From Bradyrhizobium diazoefficiens (GTDB lineage Bacteria; Pseudomonadota; Alphaproteobacteria; Rhizobiales; Xanthobacteraceae), in contig NZ_JAFCJJ010000008.1 in the NCBI RefSeq assembly GCF_018131015.1, positions 124,001 to 188,000 of the forward strand: a stretch of 64,000 bases of DNA, read 5' to 3'. The notes beneath the pieces were generated by a model, which saw only the letters and a program-made list of their open reading frames with translations, had not been told where the DNA came from and searched no databases. This document shows positions 38,899 through 54,569 of the stretch, in pieces (within the stretch, counting starts at the first letter, position 1; every line of letters starts with the position of its first letter). The translations under genes were made by a program, and so were the position numbers.

Positions 38899-38916
38899 AT
38901 CCGGTTCTGCAGCGGA

Positions 38917-40008
38917 TCACTTCGTGCCGGTGCGCTGCCCATTCGCCCGGCGCGCGCGGCGAGCCTGCCTTGGCGGTGCGCCGTGGATGGATCGAAACCG
39001 CCGCGGCGTCGAGCCGGTCCAGCGGCCGAAGGCGTTGGTGAAGGAGCTGGCGTCGCAGTAGCCGAGCAACCAGGCGATCTGCGAGATCGGCAGCTCCCGC
39101 TCGCTCAGATATTGCTTGGCCAAGGCCGCCCGGAGCTCGTCGAGGAGCTCCGAAAACGTCGCGTCTTCCGCCGCCAGCGCCCGCGCCAGCGTCCGGCGGC
39201 TCATGCCGAGCCGGTCGGCGATCAGGTCCGCGTTCGCCCTTCCGTGCGGCAAGGCCTGCACGATCGCCTCTTCCACGCGGGATCGGAGGCTCGACTGACG
39301 ACGCGGATGGCGCTTGCTGAGGGCCTCGTCCGCATAGCCCCGCAGCAGCTTGTGGAGGTAAGGGTCGGCATCGACCGACGCGAGAGAGGCCGCGGAGTCG
39401 CCAAATACGATCTCGTCGGCCGACGACCCGAACTGGATGCTGCAGCCCAGGAAGGTCAGGATTTCAGCAGGCGTCTCCGACCGGTAGTGCCTCACCCTGA
39501 TCAGGCGCGGCGTCAGGCGGATGCTCGTGATCTGCCGGCAAACGCGAACCAGCGCGCCAACCCAGAACTCGACCTGGTGCCGGTCGGAGTAGCGTTCGAC
39601 ATCGACGTAGCTGAGCGTGACGGCGGCAGCGTGATTGGGACCTATGCCAAGCCGAACGCCTTCGTTGTTCAGCATGCTGTAGCGCCCCGCATTGCGAAGC
39701 GCCTCCGCAAGCGTCGGCGACGATGCCATGACGTAGTACAGCAGCCCGATCTCGCGGAGATCGAAGTCCTGCGCCAGATGGAAGCCGAGAAACTCGTCGC
39801 CCAGTGCTGCGGCTGCCCCATCCAGGAGCTTGATCTGCGCATTCACGTCGAGACGGTGTGCCGGCGCGTCGATGACGTCGAGCGTAAGGCCTGCCGCGGA
39901 CACCAGGTCGGTGAGGTTCTTCCCGGCGACCCGAACCCGCTCGCACGCCAATCGCGCGATTCCGCCGGTTGCACTGGGTATGGAGGAGAGGCGGCTCGTG
40001 CTGCGCAT
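38917..40008 (-). CDS. AraC-family regulator with arabinose-binding-like domain
   Basis: A 363-residue regulator. The N-terminal 200 residues resemble the Arabinose_bd/OruR-type sensor (LGFHLAQDFDLREIGLLYYV, RYSMLNNEGVRLGI). The C-terminal double HTH is clear: DLIADRLGMSRRTLARALAA and PISQIAWLLGYCDASSFTNA followed by RWTGSTPRRFR. It is divergent from the MarR gene at 40212; the shared 200-bp gap contains a FixK/FNR-type box. Target unknown; regulators of this class often act on a nearby catabolic gene, but none is adjacent here. Confidence 0.88.
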   Translation of the reverse strand: MRSTSRLSSIPSATGGIARLACERVRVAGKNLTDLVSAAGLTLDVIDAPAHRLDVNAQIKLLDGAAAALGDEFLGFHLAQDFDLREIGLLYYVMASSPTLAEALRNAGRYSMLNNEGVRLGIGPNHAAAVTLSYVDVERYSDRHQVEFWVGALVRVCRQITSIRLTPRLIRVRHYRSETPAEILTFLGCSIQFGSSADEIVFGDSAASLASVDADPYLHKLLRGYADEALSKRHPRRQSSLRSRVEEAIVQALPHGRANADLIADRLGMSRRTLARALAAEDATFSELLDELRAALAKQYLSERELPISQIAWLLGYCDASSFTNAFGRWTGSTPRRFRSIHGAPPRQARRARRANGQRTGTK

Positions 40009-40163
40009 AACGATGATAATGTCGCCCTGACCCCAAACCGCAAGTGGTCGGCACGCGATCGCAAGACGTGACTCTCGCCCGCTCCTACATCACGTCAGGA
40101 CGCCGGGACCGAATTCTGCCGACTCCCACGGCGTCATTCCACCGGCGACGGCCGTGACCAACG

Positions 40164-40177
40164 TTGATTTGGGTCAA
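40164..40177. promoter_or_regulatory. FixK/FNR-type box
   Basis: TTGATTTGGGTCAA fits the TTGAT-N4-GTCAA pattern of rhizobial FixK and FNR sites, within a longer inverted repeat CGTTGA-N6-TCAACG. It lies 34 bp before the MarR ATG and 155 bp before the divergent AraC ATG. An activating site centred at -41.5 would suit the AraC gene with a leader of about 120 nt, or a leaderless MarR transcript. Confidence 0.55.
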
Positions 40178-40211
40178 CGAAACGGCTGCTGGCCGCCAAC
40201 CGAGCTGGCCG

Positions 40212-40790
40212 ATGCACCTCGCGCGCGAAACGGTCGAACTGCTGGTCCAGACGGCCATCGCCTGCCATCCCTCGGACGATCAACGCGGCATGCGGGATCG
40301 GGAATGGACGGCCTTGCGGTTTCTGGCCCGCGCCAACCGATTTTCCAGAACCCCCTCGGCGCTGGCAGACTACCTCGGTTCGACCAGAGCCATGGCGACC
40401 CAAATCATTAAGATTCTCGAGGAAAGGTCGCTGGTCGTCCGCAGGCCCTCGGACCGCGACAAGCGCTCGGTGGTGCTTTGCGTCACCGCGCCGGGCGAGC
40501 GACTGCTGGCCCAGCATGACCCGATCCGCGGCGTCGTGGACGCGGTTGCAACGCTGGTCACGGCAGACTGCGTCAAGCTGAGGGATTCGCTCCATGCGAT
40601 CCTGAACCGCATCGACACGCCCCTCCCGCAAGCCAAGGCCGGCTCATGCCGGGACTGCATTTTTCTCAGCCAGGGCCGGCGGGCGTCCGAGTTCCAGTGC
40701 CGGCTGCACCGGGCTCCGATCATGGCGGGCGAGACCGATCTGCTGTGTACGAGCTTCGAGCGCGCAGATTCGGGATCCAGGCCGGGCTGA
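40212..40790 (+). CDS. MarR-family regulator with C-terminal four-cysteine cluster
   Basis: A 192-residue protein. Residues 1-135 are a MarR winged helix (RTPSALADYLGSTRAMATQI, ILEERSLVVRRPSDRDKRSV, LCVTAPGERLL). Residues 146-179 add four cysteines with spacing C-x2-C-x13-C-x15-C (Cys146, Cys149, Cys163, Cys179). This tail is absent from typical MarR proteins and could bind zinc or an Fe-S cluster. A FixK/FNR-type box lies just upstream and a strong terminator downstream, so it is a single-gene unit. The start at ATG 40212 keeps the first dimer helix. Confidence 0.8.
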   Translation: MHLARETVELLVQTAIACHPSDDQRGMRDREWTALRFLARANRFSRTPSALADYLGSTRAMATQIIKILEERSLVVRRPSDRDKRSVVLCVTAPGERLLAQHDPIRGVVDAVATLVTADCVKLRDSLHAILNRIDTPLPQAKAGSCRDCIFLSQGRRASEFQCRLHRAPIMAGETDLLCTSFERADSGSRPG

Positions 40791-40870
40791 ATTTCAGGAT
40801 CCGTCGCGGGAACGAACCCGCCGGACGCGCGTTAACACGCAAGTCCCGCTACGATGAGATTGTGAGCACA

Positions 40871-40908
40871 AAAGGCCCCAGCCGGTCAGCCCCGGAGCTG
40901 GGGCCTTT
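40871..40908 (+). terminator. rho-independent terminator
   Basis: A 12-bp perfect stem AAAGGCCCCAGC / GCTGGGGCCTTT with a 14-base loop. It lies 80 bp after the cysteine-cluster MarR gene and before the metal efflux genes. Confidence 0.8.
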
Positions 40909-41016
40909 CCGCGTCTTGCCGTGTCAGCATGGCGGTCCCCAGGAACCATGTTGCATGATCGACACCATGTCGGCTGCCATGCTAGTGCAGACTGACCGGG
41001 GAACCTGAGCCATCTC

Positions 41017-41382
41017 GTGATCGCGACCCACAGAACCAATCAAACGAGCCTCCTGCGCAACTGGCGCGGGCTCGTGGCCGTGCTGGTTGCCGTCATGTAC
41101 CTGCTGTCGGGCGTGCTGCACAGCGCGCACGACATCGACGTCACGAGCCCGGCCGGCGGCCCGGAGGTCGCCTCGATCCTCGACGACGGTTCCGCAAGCC
41201 AGGACGATCACAAGGCCCTCGGCGGCCATCACTGCCATGGCTGCTTCTCGGTTGCCGTGGCCCAGCCGCTGCAATCGGCGGCCGCGGCCGAGCCTGCGGC
41301 TGCGACGCCCATGTCGCATCAACCGGCGCTCGCAGGCAGTACCCCCAACACAGACCCGCCCCCTCCCAAACATCGGGCCTGA
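41017..41382 (+). CDS. small His/Cys-containing protein upstream of metal efflux genes
   Basis: A 121-residue protein read from GTG. One membrane or signal segment (GLVAVLVAVMYLLSGVLHSA, residues about 18-37) is followed by a soluble part with GGHHCHGCFSVAVA, a likely metal-binding site, and a Pro-rich tail. Layout and position resemble DUF2946-like or CzcX-type proteins at metal-resistance loci. It lies 55 bp before the czcC-like gene on the same strand. A periplasmic metal-sensing or metal-binding role is inferred. The ribosome site is weak, so the exact start is uncertain. Confidence 0.65.
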   Translation: MIATHRTNQTSLLRNWRGLVAVLVAVMYLLSGVLHSAHDIDVTSPAGGPEVASILDDGSASQDDHKALGGHHCHGCFSVAVAQPLQSAAAAEPAAATPMSHQPALAGSTPNTDPPPPKHRA

Positions 41383-41437
41383 ACGGATCAGCCGGGCGCC
41401 GCGTGCGTCCATTGGTGCTTTTTTACGGGTCCTGTTG

Positions 41438-42708
41438 ATGTCTTGCATACGTACGGCCGCGCGCATGGCGTGCGCGATGGCTATTCTCTTCAGCCCATCC
41501 CTGGTGCTGCCCTCCCACGCCCAGACCTTGACGATGCGCGCGGCGCTCTCGCGCGCGCTGGCCGCGAGCCCGCGCCTGACCGCAGCCGAACGCGACGTCG
41601 GCATTGCGACGGGACAACGCATCCAGGCCGGCGCGTTGCTCAATCCGGAGCTGTCCTACGAGCAGGACAATTCGTTCGGATCGGGCCCCTATCGCGGCAC
41701 CAGATCGGCCGAGACCACGCTCCAGATCAGCCAGGCCTTCGACCTGTTCGGCAAGCGCGACGCGCGGATCGCCGCAGGCGTGGCCGGCATCGAGGTGGCC
41801 GCGATCCAGCGCAAGGCCGTCAGGCTGGAGGTGCTGTCGGAGACCGCGATTGCCTTCCTCGGCGTGCTCGGCGCCCAGCGGCGCATCCAGATCCTCGACG
41901 AGCAGATCACCGCGATCGACCGGCTGACGCCGCTGCTCCGTCGCCGCGTCGAAGCCGGGGCGTCCTCGCCGGCCGAGACCGGCCGCGCCGAGGTCGCCTC
42001 CGCCCTGGTGAAAGCCGATCGCGAGCGCTTGAAGGCCGTGCTTGCGAGCGCCCGGCGCGAGCTTGCGGTGCTGATGGGTGATCCCTCGGCGAAATTCGGC
42101 GAGGTCTCCGGCCGGCTCGACACCACCGGACGGCCGCCGACCTTCCAGTCCGTGGTCGCCGCGATCGACGCCAATCCGCAGCTGGTGCGCTGGACCGCGG
42201 TCTACGCCCAGCGCAATGCGGAGCTGTTGCTGGCTCGCCTCAGACCCTATCCGGACGTGCGAATCTCGGCCGGATGGCGTCACTACAACACCACCAATGA
42301 CGACGCGGTGCGGCTCTCCCTCTCGGTGCCGATCCCGGTGTTCGACCAGAACCAGGGCAACATCCTCTCGGCGCAGGAAAGCCTCGCCAAGACCTCAGCC
42401 GAGCGCGAAGCCAACCGCAACACGCTGATCGTGGTCGCCGGCCGCGCCTACGACACAGTGCAGGGCTCGCTGCGCGAGCTCGCGGTGTTGCGGGAGACCG
42501 CGATCCCCAAGGCGACCGAGGCGTCCGAAGCGATCTCGCAGGGCTACGGCCAGGGCCGCTTCACCCTGCTCGAGGTGCTGGACGCCCAGGCCAGCGTGGC
42601 GCAGGCGCGGCTGCGCGAGCAGGAAGCGCTCCAGAACTTCCATGCCGGCGTCGCCACCATCGAAGGCCTCGTCGGCAATCCCTTCGCGCTGGCCCGGGAG
42701 AGCGCACG

Positions 42709-42712
<4 letters not shown>
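41438..42712 (+). CDS. czcC: TolC-family outer-membrane factor of a CzcCBA efflux system
   Basis: A 424-residue outer-membrane efflux protein with a signal peptide (ends LPSHAQ) and the two repeated OEP domains (SRALAASPRLTAAERDVGIA; LLEVLDAQASVAQARLREQE). It forms the outer-membrane channel for the RND pump encoded next. Its stop overlaps the czcB start (ATGA). The frame is open farther upstream but the signal peptide sets the start at 41438. The symbol is by family and context, not by tested substrate. Confidence 0.85.
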
Positions 42713-46891
<4,179 letters not shown>

Positions 46892-46893
46892 AG

Positions 46894-47868
46894 GTGGGCA
46901 GCCACCATCATCACGGCCATCACCACCATGACCATGCCGGCCATGACCACGATCACGACCATGGACACGGCTTCGGCCACGCGCATGTCCATGCACCCGC
47001 CAGTTTCGGCAAGGCGTTCGCGATCGGGATCTCGCTCAACAGCGCGCTGGTGGTGGCGCAAGCCATCTATGGCTATCTCAGCAACTCCACTGCCCTGCTC
47101 GCCGACGCCGGTCATAACCTCGGCGACGTGCTCGGCCTGGTGCTGGCCTGGGGCGCCTCGGTCGCGGCGAGGCGCGCGCCGAGCGGCCGCTTCACCTATG
47201 GCCTGCGCGCCTCGACCATCCTGGCGGCCCTCGCCAACGCAATGTTCCTGCTGGTTGCAATCGGCGCGATCGGCTGGGAAGCGATCCTGCGGCTGCGCGA
47301 GCCGGAGCCGGTCGCCGGGGTTACGGTGATGGTGGTCGCCGGCATCGGCATCCTCATCAACGGTTTTACCGCCATGCTGTTCGCCGGCGGGCGCAAGCAC
47401 GACATCAACATCGAGGGCGCCTATTTGCACATGGCGGCCGATGCCGCGGTCTCGCTCGGCGTCGTGATCTCGGCGGCGCTGATCATCTGGACCGGCTGGC
47501 TCTGGCTCGATCCCGTCACCAGCCTCGTCATCTGCGCCACCATCCTCTGGAGCACGACCAGCCTGCTCCGCGGCTCCATCGACATGTCGATGGCGGCAGC
47601 TCCAAAGGGCACCGATCTCGCCGCAATCAGGACATTCCTGCTGGAGCGGCCCGGCGTCTCAGGGATCCACGATCTCCATGTCTGGCCGATCTCGACCACC
47701 GAGACGGCGCTGACCTGCCATCTCGTGGTGCCCGGCGGCACCGGCGATGCTTTCTTGATGGAGACGGCGCAGCTCCTGAAGACGTCCTTCCGCATCGGCC
47801 ACGCCACGCTCCAGGTCGAGACCCATCCGGACAATGGCTGCGCGCTGGCGCCGGATGATGTGGTGTGA
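46894..47868 (+). CDS. czcD: cation diffusion facilitator (CzcD-like)
   Basis: A 324-residue, six-helix inner-membrane metal/proton antiporter. The first 37 residues hold about 19 His in alternation with Gly and Asp, a metal-binding tail. The transport site is formed by DAGHNLGD in helix 2 and HMAADAAVS in helix 5 (two HxxxD motifs). The C-terminal domain contains GVSGIHDLHVWPISTTETAL. It uses GTG, 2 bp after czcA, so it is in the same operon and probably moves Zn, Co or Cd to the periplasm for the RND pump. Confidence 0.92.
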   Translation: MGSHHHHGHHHHDHAGHDHDHDHGHGFGHAHVHAPASFGKAFAIGISLNSALVVAQAIYGYLSNSTALLADAGHNLGDVLGLVLAWGASVAARRAPSGRFTYGLRASTILAALANAMFLLVAIGAIGWEAILRLREPEPVAGVTVMVVAGIGILINGFTAMLFAGGRKHDINIEGAYLHMAADAAVSLGVVISAALIIWTGWLWLDPVTSLVICATILWSTTSLLRGSIDMSMAAAPKGTDLAAIRTFLLERPGVSGIHDLHVWPISTTETALTCHLVVPGGTGDAFLMETAQLLKTSFRIGHATLQVETHPDNGCALAPDDVV

Positions 47869-47894
47869 GGGGGGACTCGTTGGCGCGGTGATCC

Positions 47895-48158
47895 CTACCC
47901 GTCAGCAAGCCACCGCACCCCGGAAGCAGAAATCTCAAGTATCAAGGCGCGCGACAGCTCCTTCCAGGGAACCGTGCTGTCATCGAACTCCACCAGCTCA
48001 TAGCTGCGGCCGCAAGTCACCCAACTTGTGCATGGAGCTGCATTCGGCATCTCGTTCCAGGGAATCATGGCCCTTCGCCGCAACTCCGTGATTGCGAGCT
48101 GTCGCGTCTGAAACTCGCCTTGCCATTCAGCGTGCAATTCATCCTCAATGACAAACAT
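47895..48158 (-). CDS. conserved hypothetical protein
   Basis: An 87-residue, soluble protein starting MFVIEDELHAEWQGEF, with AITELRRRAMIPWNEMPN and two cysteines (APCTSWVTCGRSYEL). It resembles short uncharacterised proteins of Bradyrhizobium and relatives. No function can be assigned. It is convergent with the cation diffusion facilitator and lies downstream of the methyltransferase on the same strand. Confidence 0.7.
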   Translation of the reverse strand: MFVIEDELHAEWQGEFQTRQLAITELRRRAMIPWNEMPNAAPCTSWVTCGRSYELVEFDDSTVPWKELSRALILEISASGVRWLADG

Positions 48159-48202
48159 TGCGACATTCCCGGAACAAGGTGACTGCTGGTTCGCAGAAGC
48201 TC

Positions 48203-49078
48203 CTACGCCGCCTTCGCCGTCACGATCCAGATCGAGCCCTGCAGCGCAACGCTCTGTCCCTTCAGGAACGGCGCCAGCGCCTCGCGGATCGAGGCTTTGG
48301 CGGCCTCATAGGTCTCGGGCGGATGGCCCTGCAGCGCGCGGCTGGCGGGGCCGATCTGGAGCGAGCCGTCGACGGCCGCATCGAGGCCGCCGCCGATGGC
48401 GATGTCCATGGCGAGATTATGCGGCTCCATCGCAACGTCGACGAAACCTGCGCCGTTCAGGACGCGCTTCACGCGTTCCTCGGAGGCAAAGGCGAACGGG
48501 CCCGGCTCCTCCGGCCCGACCGGCGGCATTTTCGGCACGTGCTTGTAGACGGCCATCAGCGGCGCCATCATCCACGGATTTTCCTTGGGCTCGCGCCAGC
48601 AGACGAAGGCAAGCCGCCCGGACGGCTTCAACGCGCGGCGTAGGTTCGTGAAGGACGCGATCGGATCGGCAAAGAACATGACGCCGAAGCGCGAGGCCAG
48701 GAGATCAAAACTCGCGGGCTCGAACGGATGCACGGTCGCATCCGCCAGCACGAAATCAAGCGGCAAGCCTTTTGGCGCGAGCGCACGCGCCTGCGACAGC
48801 ATCGGGTCGGAGACGTCGAGGCCGAGCGCGAAGCCATCCGGCGCCACCGCCTTCGCGAACGCGACCGTCGTCGCGCCGGAGCCGCAGCCGACGTCGATCA
48901 CCCGCTCGCCCGGCTTCGGCCTGGCGCGGTCGATCAGGACATCGGCGATCGGTCCAAGCAGCTTTTCCTGCACCGCATGGCGATCGGCCCAGCGCTGCCC
49001 GCTCGGCCCGTTCCAGTAGGCGATCTGGTCGGCGTTCTCTGCGTGTCCGCCTGATTGTTGCATGATGTCCCCGGTCAT
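48203..49078 (-). CDS. class I SAM-dependent methyltransferase
   Basis: A 291-residue enzyme with motif I RVIDVGCGSGATTVAFA, DVSDPMLSQAR (acidic residue for SAM ribose) and FDLLASRFGVMFFADP with post-motif RRALKPSGRLAFVCWREP, typical of the UbiE/COQ5-like Methyltransf_11 group. Substrate unknown. The ATG at 49078 is used; an ATG five codons later (49063), with GGGGA about 4 bases upstream, is an alternative. Confidence 0.85.
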   Translation of the reverse strand: MTGDIMQQSGGHAENADQIAYWNGPSGQRWADRHAVQEKLLGPIADVLIDRARPKPGERVIDVGCGSGATTVAFAKAVAPDGFALGLDVSDPMLSQARALAPKGLPLDFVLADATVHPFEPASFDLLASRFGVMFFADPIASFTNLRRALKPSGRLAFVCWREPKENPWMMAPLMAVYKHVPKMPPVGPEEPGPFAFASEERVKRVLNGAGFVDVAMEPHNLAMDIAIGGGLDAAVDGSLQIGPASRALQGHPPETYEAAKASIREALAPFLKGQSVALQGSIWIVTAKAA

Positions 49079-49157
49079 TTCCGATCCGCGCGATGCCCGC
49101 CGCGATTGCACCAGCGGCGATATCACGTCAGGGTGCCGGGTGCACCCTTCTCCGGGA

Positions 49158-49259
49158 TCACCAGATGGCGATCATCGAGCCGCCCTGGCTCATGCGGCGC
49201 GCTTCGCGCAAGGACGCCCGGCAGCAATGGCGATAGATGAGATCAAGCAGTGCACACAT
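49158..49259 (-). CDS. 33-residue peptide with strong ribosome binding site
   Basis: ATG to TGA, encoding MCALLDLIYRHCCRAS followed by LREARRMSQGGSMIAIW. GGAGGG lies 8 bases before the ATG, an ideal position. The product is basic, with three cysteines and an amphipathic character. It lies between tRNA-Val and the methyltransferase gene on the same strand. I do not recognise a family; it could be a small stress peptide or a leader. Confidence 0.45.
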   Translation of the reverse strand: MCALLDLIYRHCCRASLREARRMSQGGSMIAIW

Positions 49260-49403
49260 TGGGCCAACCCTCCGTCGTGACTTGCGGAGATGACCATGCT
49301 CCATTCCGGCGCGGCCAGCTGTGATGAAGATCACAAATGGTTCGATTGCCTGGCCGAAGTTCGCCGCCAAACGCCCGCCTCCGCCCGTTGGGCTTCGGCG
49401 CGG

Positions 49404-49481
49404 CAGCCTTCGCTCGCTTCGCGTTAATCGGATTCGGAGGCTGGCCAGCCGAGCCGTAGCTCGCGAAGCGAGCGAAGGCTG
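49404..49481. repeat. 20-bp perfect inverted repeat at the tRNA-Val 3' end
   Basis: CAGCCTTCGCTCGCTTCGCG (49404-49423) is repeated in perfect inverted form at 49462-49481, around a 38-bp middle. The inner arm reaches into the CCA end of tRNA-Val. It may be a dispersed palindromic element or the terminator of the tRNA. Confidence 0.75.
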
Positions 49482-49556
49482 GTGGGCGGTCACGGATTCG
49501 AACCGCGGACCCTCTCGGTGTAAACGAGATGCTCTAACCAGCTGAGCTAACCGCCC
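49480..49556 (-). tRNA. tRNA-Val (TAC)
   Basis: A 77-nt cloverleaf with acceptor GGGCGGT/ACCGCCC, D-loop AGCTGGTTA, anticodon TAC (complement of 49520-49522) in a TCTCG/CGAGA stem, T-loop GTTCGAATC, discriminator A and encoded CCA. Confidence 0.95.
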
Positions 49557-49618
49557 CTCGCCGCCTCTTTATCCCCAGCCGCCCCGGCGGGGCAAGCCCG
49601 GAACCGCAATGGCGGGCT

Positions 49619-50023
49619 TCAATCCTGCGGCCGGCCCGGCAGCAGCGGCACGGCGTCGATCCAGACCGCGGCCGACTGGCACCAGATCTGGCGGCTGGGC
49701 CGCAAGGCATCGCGCTGGCGGATCGAGCCCCAGCGGACGCCCCAATCGTCCGCCTGCTCGCCCTCGCCGCTGGTGAACAGCGGGGAACCGCACTCGCCGC
49801 AAAAATGCTGGAAGCGCATCCGGCCGTTGTCGCCGCGCTTGCCGTAGACCTTCGGCTTGCCGCCGGTCAGCCGGACCGAGTCGCCGGTGCAGATGGCGGT
49901 GACGCGGAACGGCGATCCCGTCAGGGCCTGGCAGTCCCGGCAGTGGCAGACCGAGACCGCCTCGGGGTCGATCTCGGCCACAAAGCTGATCCGTCCGCAA
50001 TGGCATTGCCCGTCAATCTGCAT
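49619..50023 (-). CDS. GFA-family (CENP-V/GFA) zinc protein
   Basis: A 134-residue protein of the glutathione-dependent formaldehyde-activating enzyme-like family. Zinc ligands are in GQCHCGRISF, VCHCRDCQALTGS and FCGECGSPLF. Length and order match the family. True formaldehyde activity is rarely shown for these proteins, so only the fold and zinc sites are claimed. It lies downstream of lon, separated by a terminator. Confidence 0.9.
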   Translation of the reverse strand: MQIDGQCHCGRISFVAEIDPEAVSVCHCRDCQALTGSPFRVTAICTGDSVRLTGGKPKVYGKRGDNGRMRFQHFCGECGSPLFTSGEGEQADDWGVRWGSIRQRDALRPSRQIWCQSAAVWIDAVPLLPGRPQD

Positions 50024-50042
50024 CGCTTCGCCTCCCGAAACA

Positions 50043-50068
50043 AAAACGGCGCCCGAAGGCGCCGTTTT
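50043..50068 (-). terminator. rho-independent terminator downstream of lon
   Basis: An 11-bp perfect stem AAAACGGCGCC / GGCGCCGTTTT with loop CGAA, A-flanked on one side and T-flanked on the other, so it can work in both directions. It lies 18 bp after the lon stop and before the GFA-family gene. Confidence 0.88.
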
Positions 50069-50085
50069 ATCATCTTGATGCGATC

Positions 50086-52509
<2,424 letters not shown>

Positions 52510-52679
52510 GGCCTTTTCCTTTTGCAGTGCCCCCTTGCACGCAGCCCGCCATGCTCAGGCGCAACCGCCACAAGGTGCCGACGTGATCGACGAAGCCGGT
52601 CTACCATTCACAGGTTGGTCCAGGCTTGCCGGATCGAAACAAAGGCGAATCTTGAACAGAATTCTTGCTCGCCGCCGAC

Positions 52680-52710
52680 ATTAGGTGGCTATCGACCCGG
52701 GGGGTGTCAA
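52680..52710 (-). promoter_or_regulatory. candidate lon promoter
   Basis: On the minus strand TTGACA (52710-52705, within CTTGACAC) is followed 19 bases later by CCTAAT. This could be a housekeeping or heat-shock type promoter about 170 bp upstream of the lon start. The rest of the 330-bp lon-clpX gap shows no gene. Confidence 0.35.
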
Positions 52711-52839
52711 GTCATTGAAAAAACACGCGCCATCAGGCGCTTACGCACGCGGATAAGCGACGCAACACCGACTGCGGAGGTAATTTCCGCAGCCGTCAGT
52801 CCCTTTGCTGGACGATTTGTCCCTCAAGCGCCGAAAGAA

Positions 52840-54111
52840 TCAGGCGCTGGCGTTTTCGACGGCCCGATCGGACCGGTCGGCGTAGATGTAGAGCGGACGG
52901 GCCGTGCCTTCCACGACTTCGCGCGAAATCACGACTTCTTCCACACCTTCCAGGCCCGGCAGATCGAACATGGTCTCGAGCAGGATCGCCTCGAGGATCG
53001 AGCGCAGGCCACGCGCGCCGGTCTTGCGCTCGATCGCCTTGCGGGCGACCGCGCCAAGCGCCTCGTCGGCGAAGGTCAGCTCGATGTTCTCCATTTCGAA
53101 CAGCCGCTGGTATTGTTTCACCAGCGCGTTCTTCGGCTCGGTCAGGATCTTCTTCAGCGAGGTCTCGTCGAGGTCCTCCAGCGTCGCCACGACCGGCAGA
53201 CGGCCGACGAACTCGGGGATGAGACCGTACTTCAGGAGGTCCTCAGGCTCGACGTGGCGGAAGATCTCGCCGGTCCGGCGGTCCTCCGGCGCCATCACCT
53301 GCGCCGCGAAACCGATCGAGGTCGACCGGCCGCGCGCCGAGATGATCTTCTCGAGCCCGGCGAACGCGCCACCACAGATGAACAGGATGTTGGTGGTGTC
53401 CACCTGCAGGAACTCCTGCTGCGGATGCTTGCGGCCGCCCTGCGGCGGGACCGAGGCCACCGTGCCTTCCATGATCTTCAGCAGCGCCTGCTGCACGCCC
53501 TCACCCGACACGTCGCGCGTGATCGAGGGATTGTCGGACTTGCGGCTGATCTTGTCGATTTCGTCGATGTAGACGATGCCGCGCTGGGCGCGCTCGACGT
53601 TGTAGTCGGCGGCCTGGAGCAGCTTCAGGATGATGTTCTCGACGTCCTCGCCGACATAGCCGGCTTCGGTCAGCGTCGTCGCATCCGCCATCGTGAACGG
53701 CACGTCGAGGATGCGGGCGAGCGTCTGCGCGAGCAGCGTCTTGCCCGAACCGGTCGGACCGATCAGCAGGATGTTCGACTTCGCGAGCTCGACGTCGTTG
53801 TGCTTGGTCTGGTGGTTGAGGCGCTTGTAGTGGTTGTGCACCGCGACCGACAGGACCTTCTTGGCATGGCTCTGGCCGATCACGTAGTCGTCCAGGACCT
53901 TGCAGATTTCCTTCGGCGTCGGAATGCCGTCACGCGACTTGACCAGCGAGGACTTGTTCTCCTCGCGGATGATGTCCATGCAGAGCTCAACGCATTCGTC
54001 GCAGATGAAGACCGTGGGACCCGCGATCAGTTTGCGGACTTCGTGCTGGCTCTTGCCGCAGAACGAGCAATATAGCGTGTTCTTGGAGTCGCTCGTGCCG
54101 ACCTTACTCAT
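52840..54111 (-). CDS. clpX: ATP-dependent Clp protease ATP-binding subunit ClpX
   Basis: A 423-residue AAA+ unfoldase. The N-terminal zinc domain has [14 protein letters not shown] and CDECVELC. Walker A is [15 protein letters not shown], Walker B is [10 protein letters not shown], and [15 protein letters not shown] and [11 protein letters not shown] are ClpX signatures. It delivers substrates to ClpP, encoded about 460 bp upstream. Length is standard. Confidence 0.96.
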   Translation of the reverse strand: MSKVGTSDSKNTLYCSFCGKSQHEVRKLIAGPTVFICDECVELCMDIIREENKSSLVKSRDGIPTPKEICKVLDDYVIGQSHAKKVLSVAVHNHYKRLNHQTKHNDVELAKSNILLIGPTGSGKTLLAQTLARILDVPFTMADATTLTEAGYVGEDVENIILKLLQAADYNVERAQRGIVYIDEIDKISRKSDNPSITRDVSGEGVQQALLKIMEGTVASVPPQGGRKHPQQEFLQVDTTNILFICGGAFAGLEKIISARGRSTSIGFAAQVMAPEDRRTGEIFRHVEPEDLLKYGLIPEFVGRLPVVATLEDLDETSLKKILTEPKNALVKQYQRLFEMENIELTFADEALGAVARKAIERKTGARGLRSILEAILLETMFDLPGLEGVEEVVISREVVEGTARPLYIYADRSDRAVENASA

Positions 54112-54569
54112 TCATGTCTCCGTCCGCGGTTCGATCCCGTCCGCTCGATCGCCCCATTCCGGCACGATGGCCGGCACAAGGATCAAATAGAGCAAATTCC
54201 GGGCCAAAAAAGACCCTACGCGTTACATCCCGTGCGAATCACGGTCGCTTCGATTCTCCGCGATCATAGCCGATCAATCGTAGCCAACCATGCTGTCACC
54301 CGACTATCAAGAATTCGCTAATCGGGGGTCGCTGACCGACCGTGACAATAGCGTGATTTCACGCCTTGGCACGGGCGAAGTGACCGAAATCACCCCGGCG
54401 TTGCCCGATTACCACGAAAACCATGCACGAAAGCGGAACTTTCTGCCTGCAGGAGGGCGCAAACTTCCGTTTTGCGCGCTTGCGAAGAGCGCCGTTGAAG
54501 CCGAGGCCGCCCCGCCGCTCCAGGAATCCTAGATAATCGATCCAGCCACCGAACGCAGCCCCGGCAGGA
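54112..54569. other. intergenic between clpP and clpX
   Basis: About 460 bp without a convincing gene. An open frame on the plus strand (54290-54532) has no ribosome site or family resemblance. GCGTGA-TT-TCACGC (54351-54364) is a short inverted repeat of possible regulatory use. The clpX promoter should lie here. Confidence 0.5.

Noticed and set aside
40089..40105. ATCACGTCAGG followed by GCCGGG, repeated with two changes at 49122-49139, both upstream of minus-strand genes
   Set aside because: The match is short and the two genes (AraC regulator, methyltransferase) have no evident link; chance or a weak promoter similarity is enough to explain it.
46894..47010. His-codon-rich run that looks like a tandem DNA repeat
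   Set aside because: It is the coding sequence of the His-rich metal-binding tail of the cation diffusion facilitator, not a separate repeat or CRISPR array.
54351..54364. Short inverted repeat GCGTGA-TT-TCACGC between clpP and clpX
   Set aside because: Too short to assign to a regulator, with no T-run for a terminator; kept only as a note in the intergenic entry.
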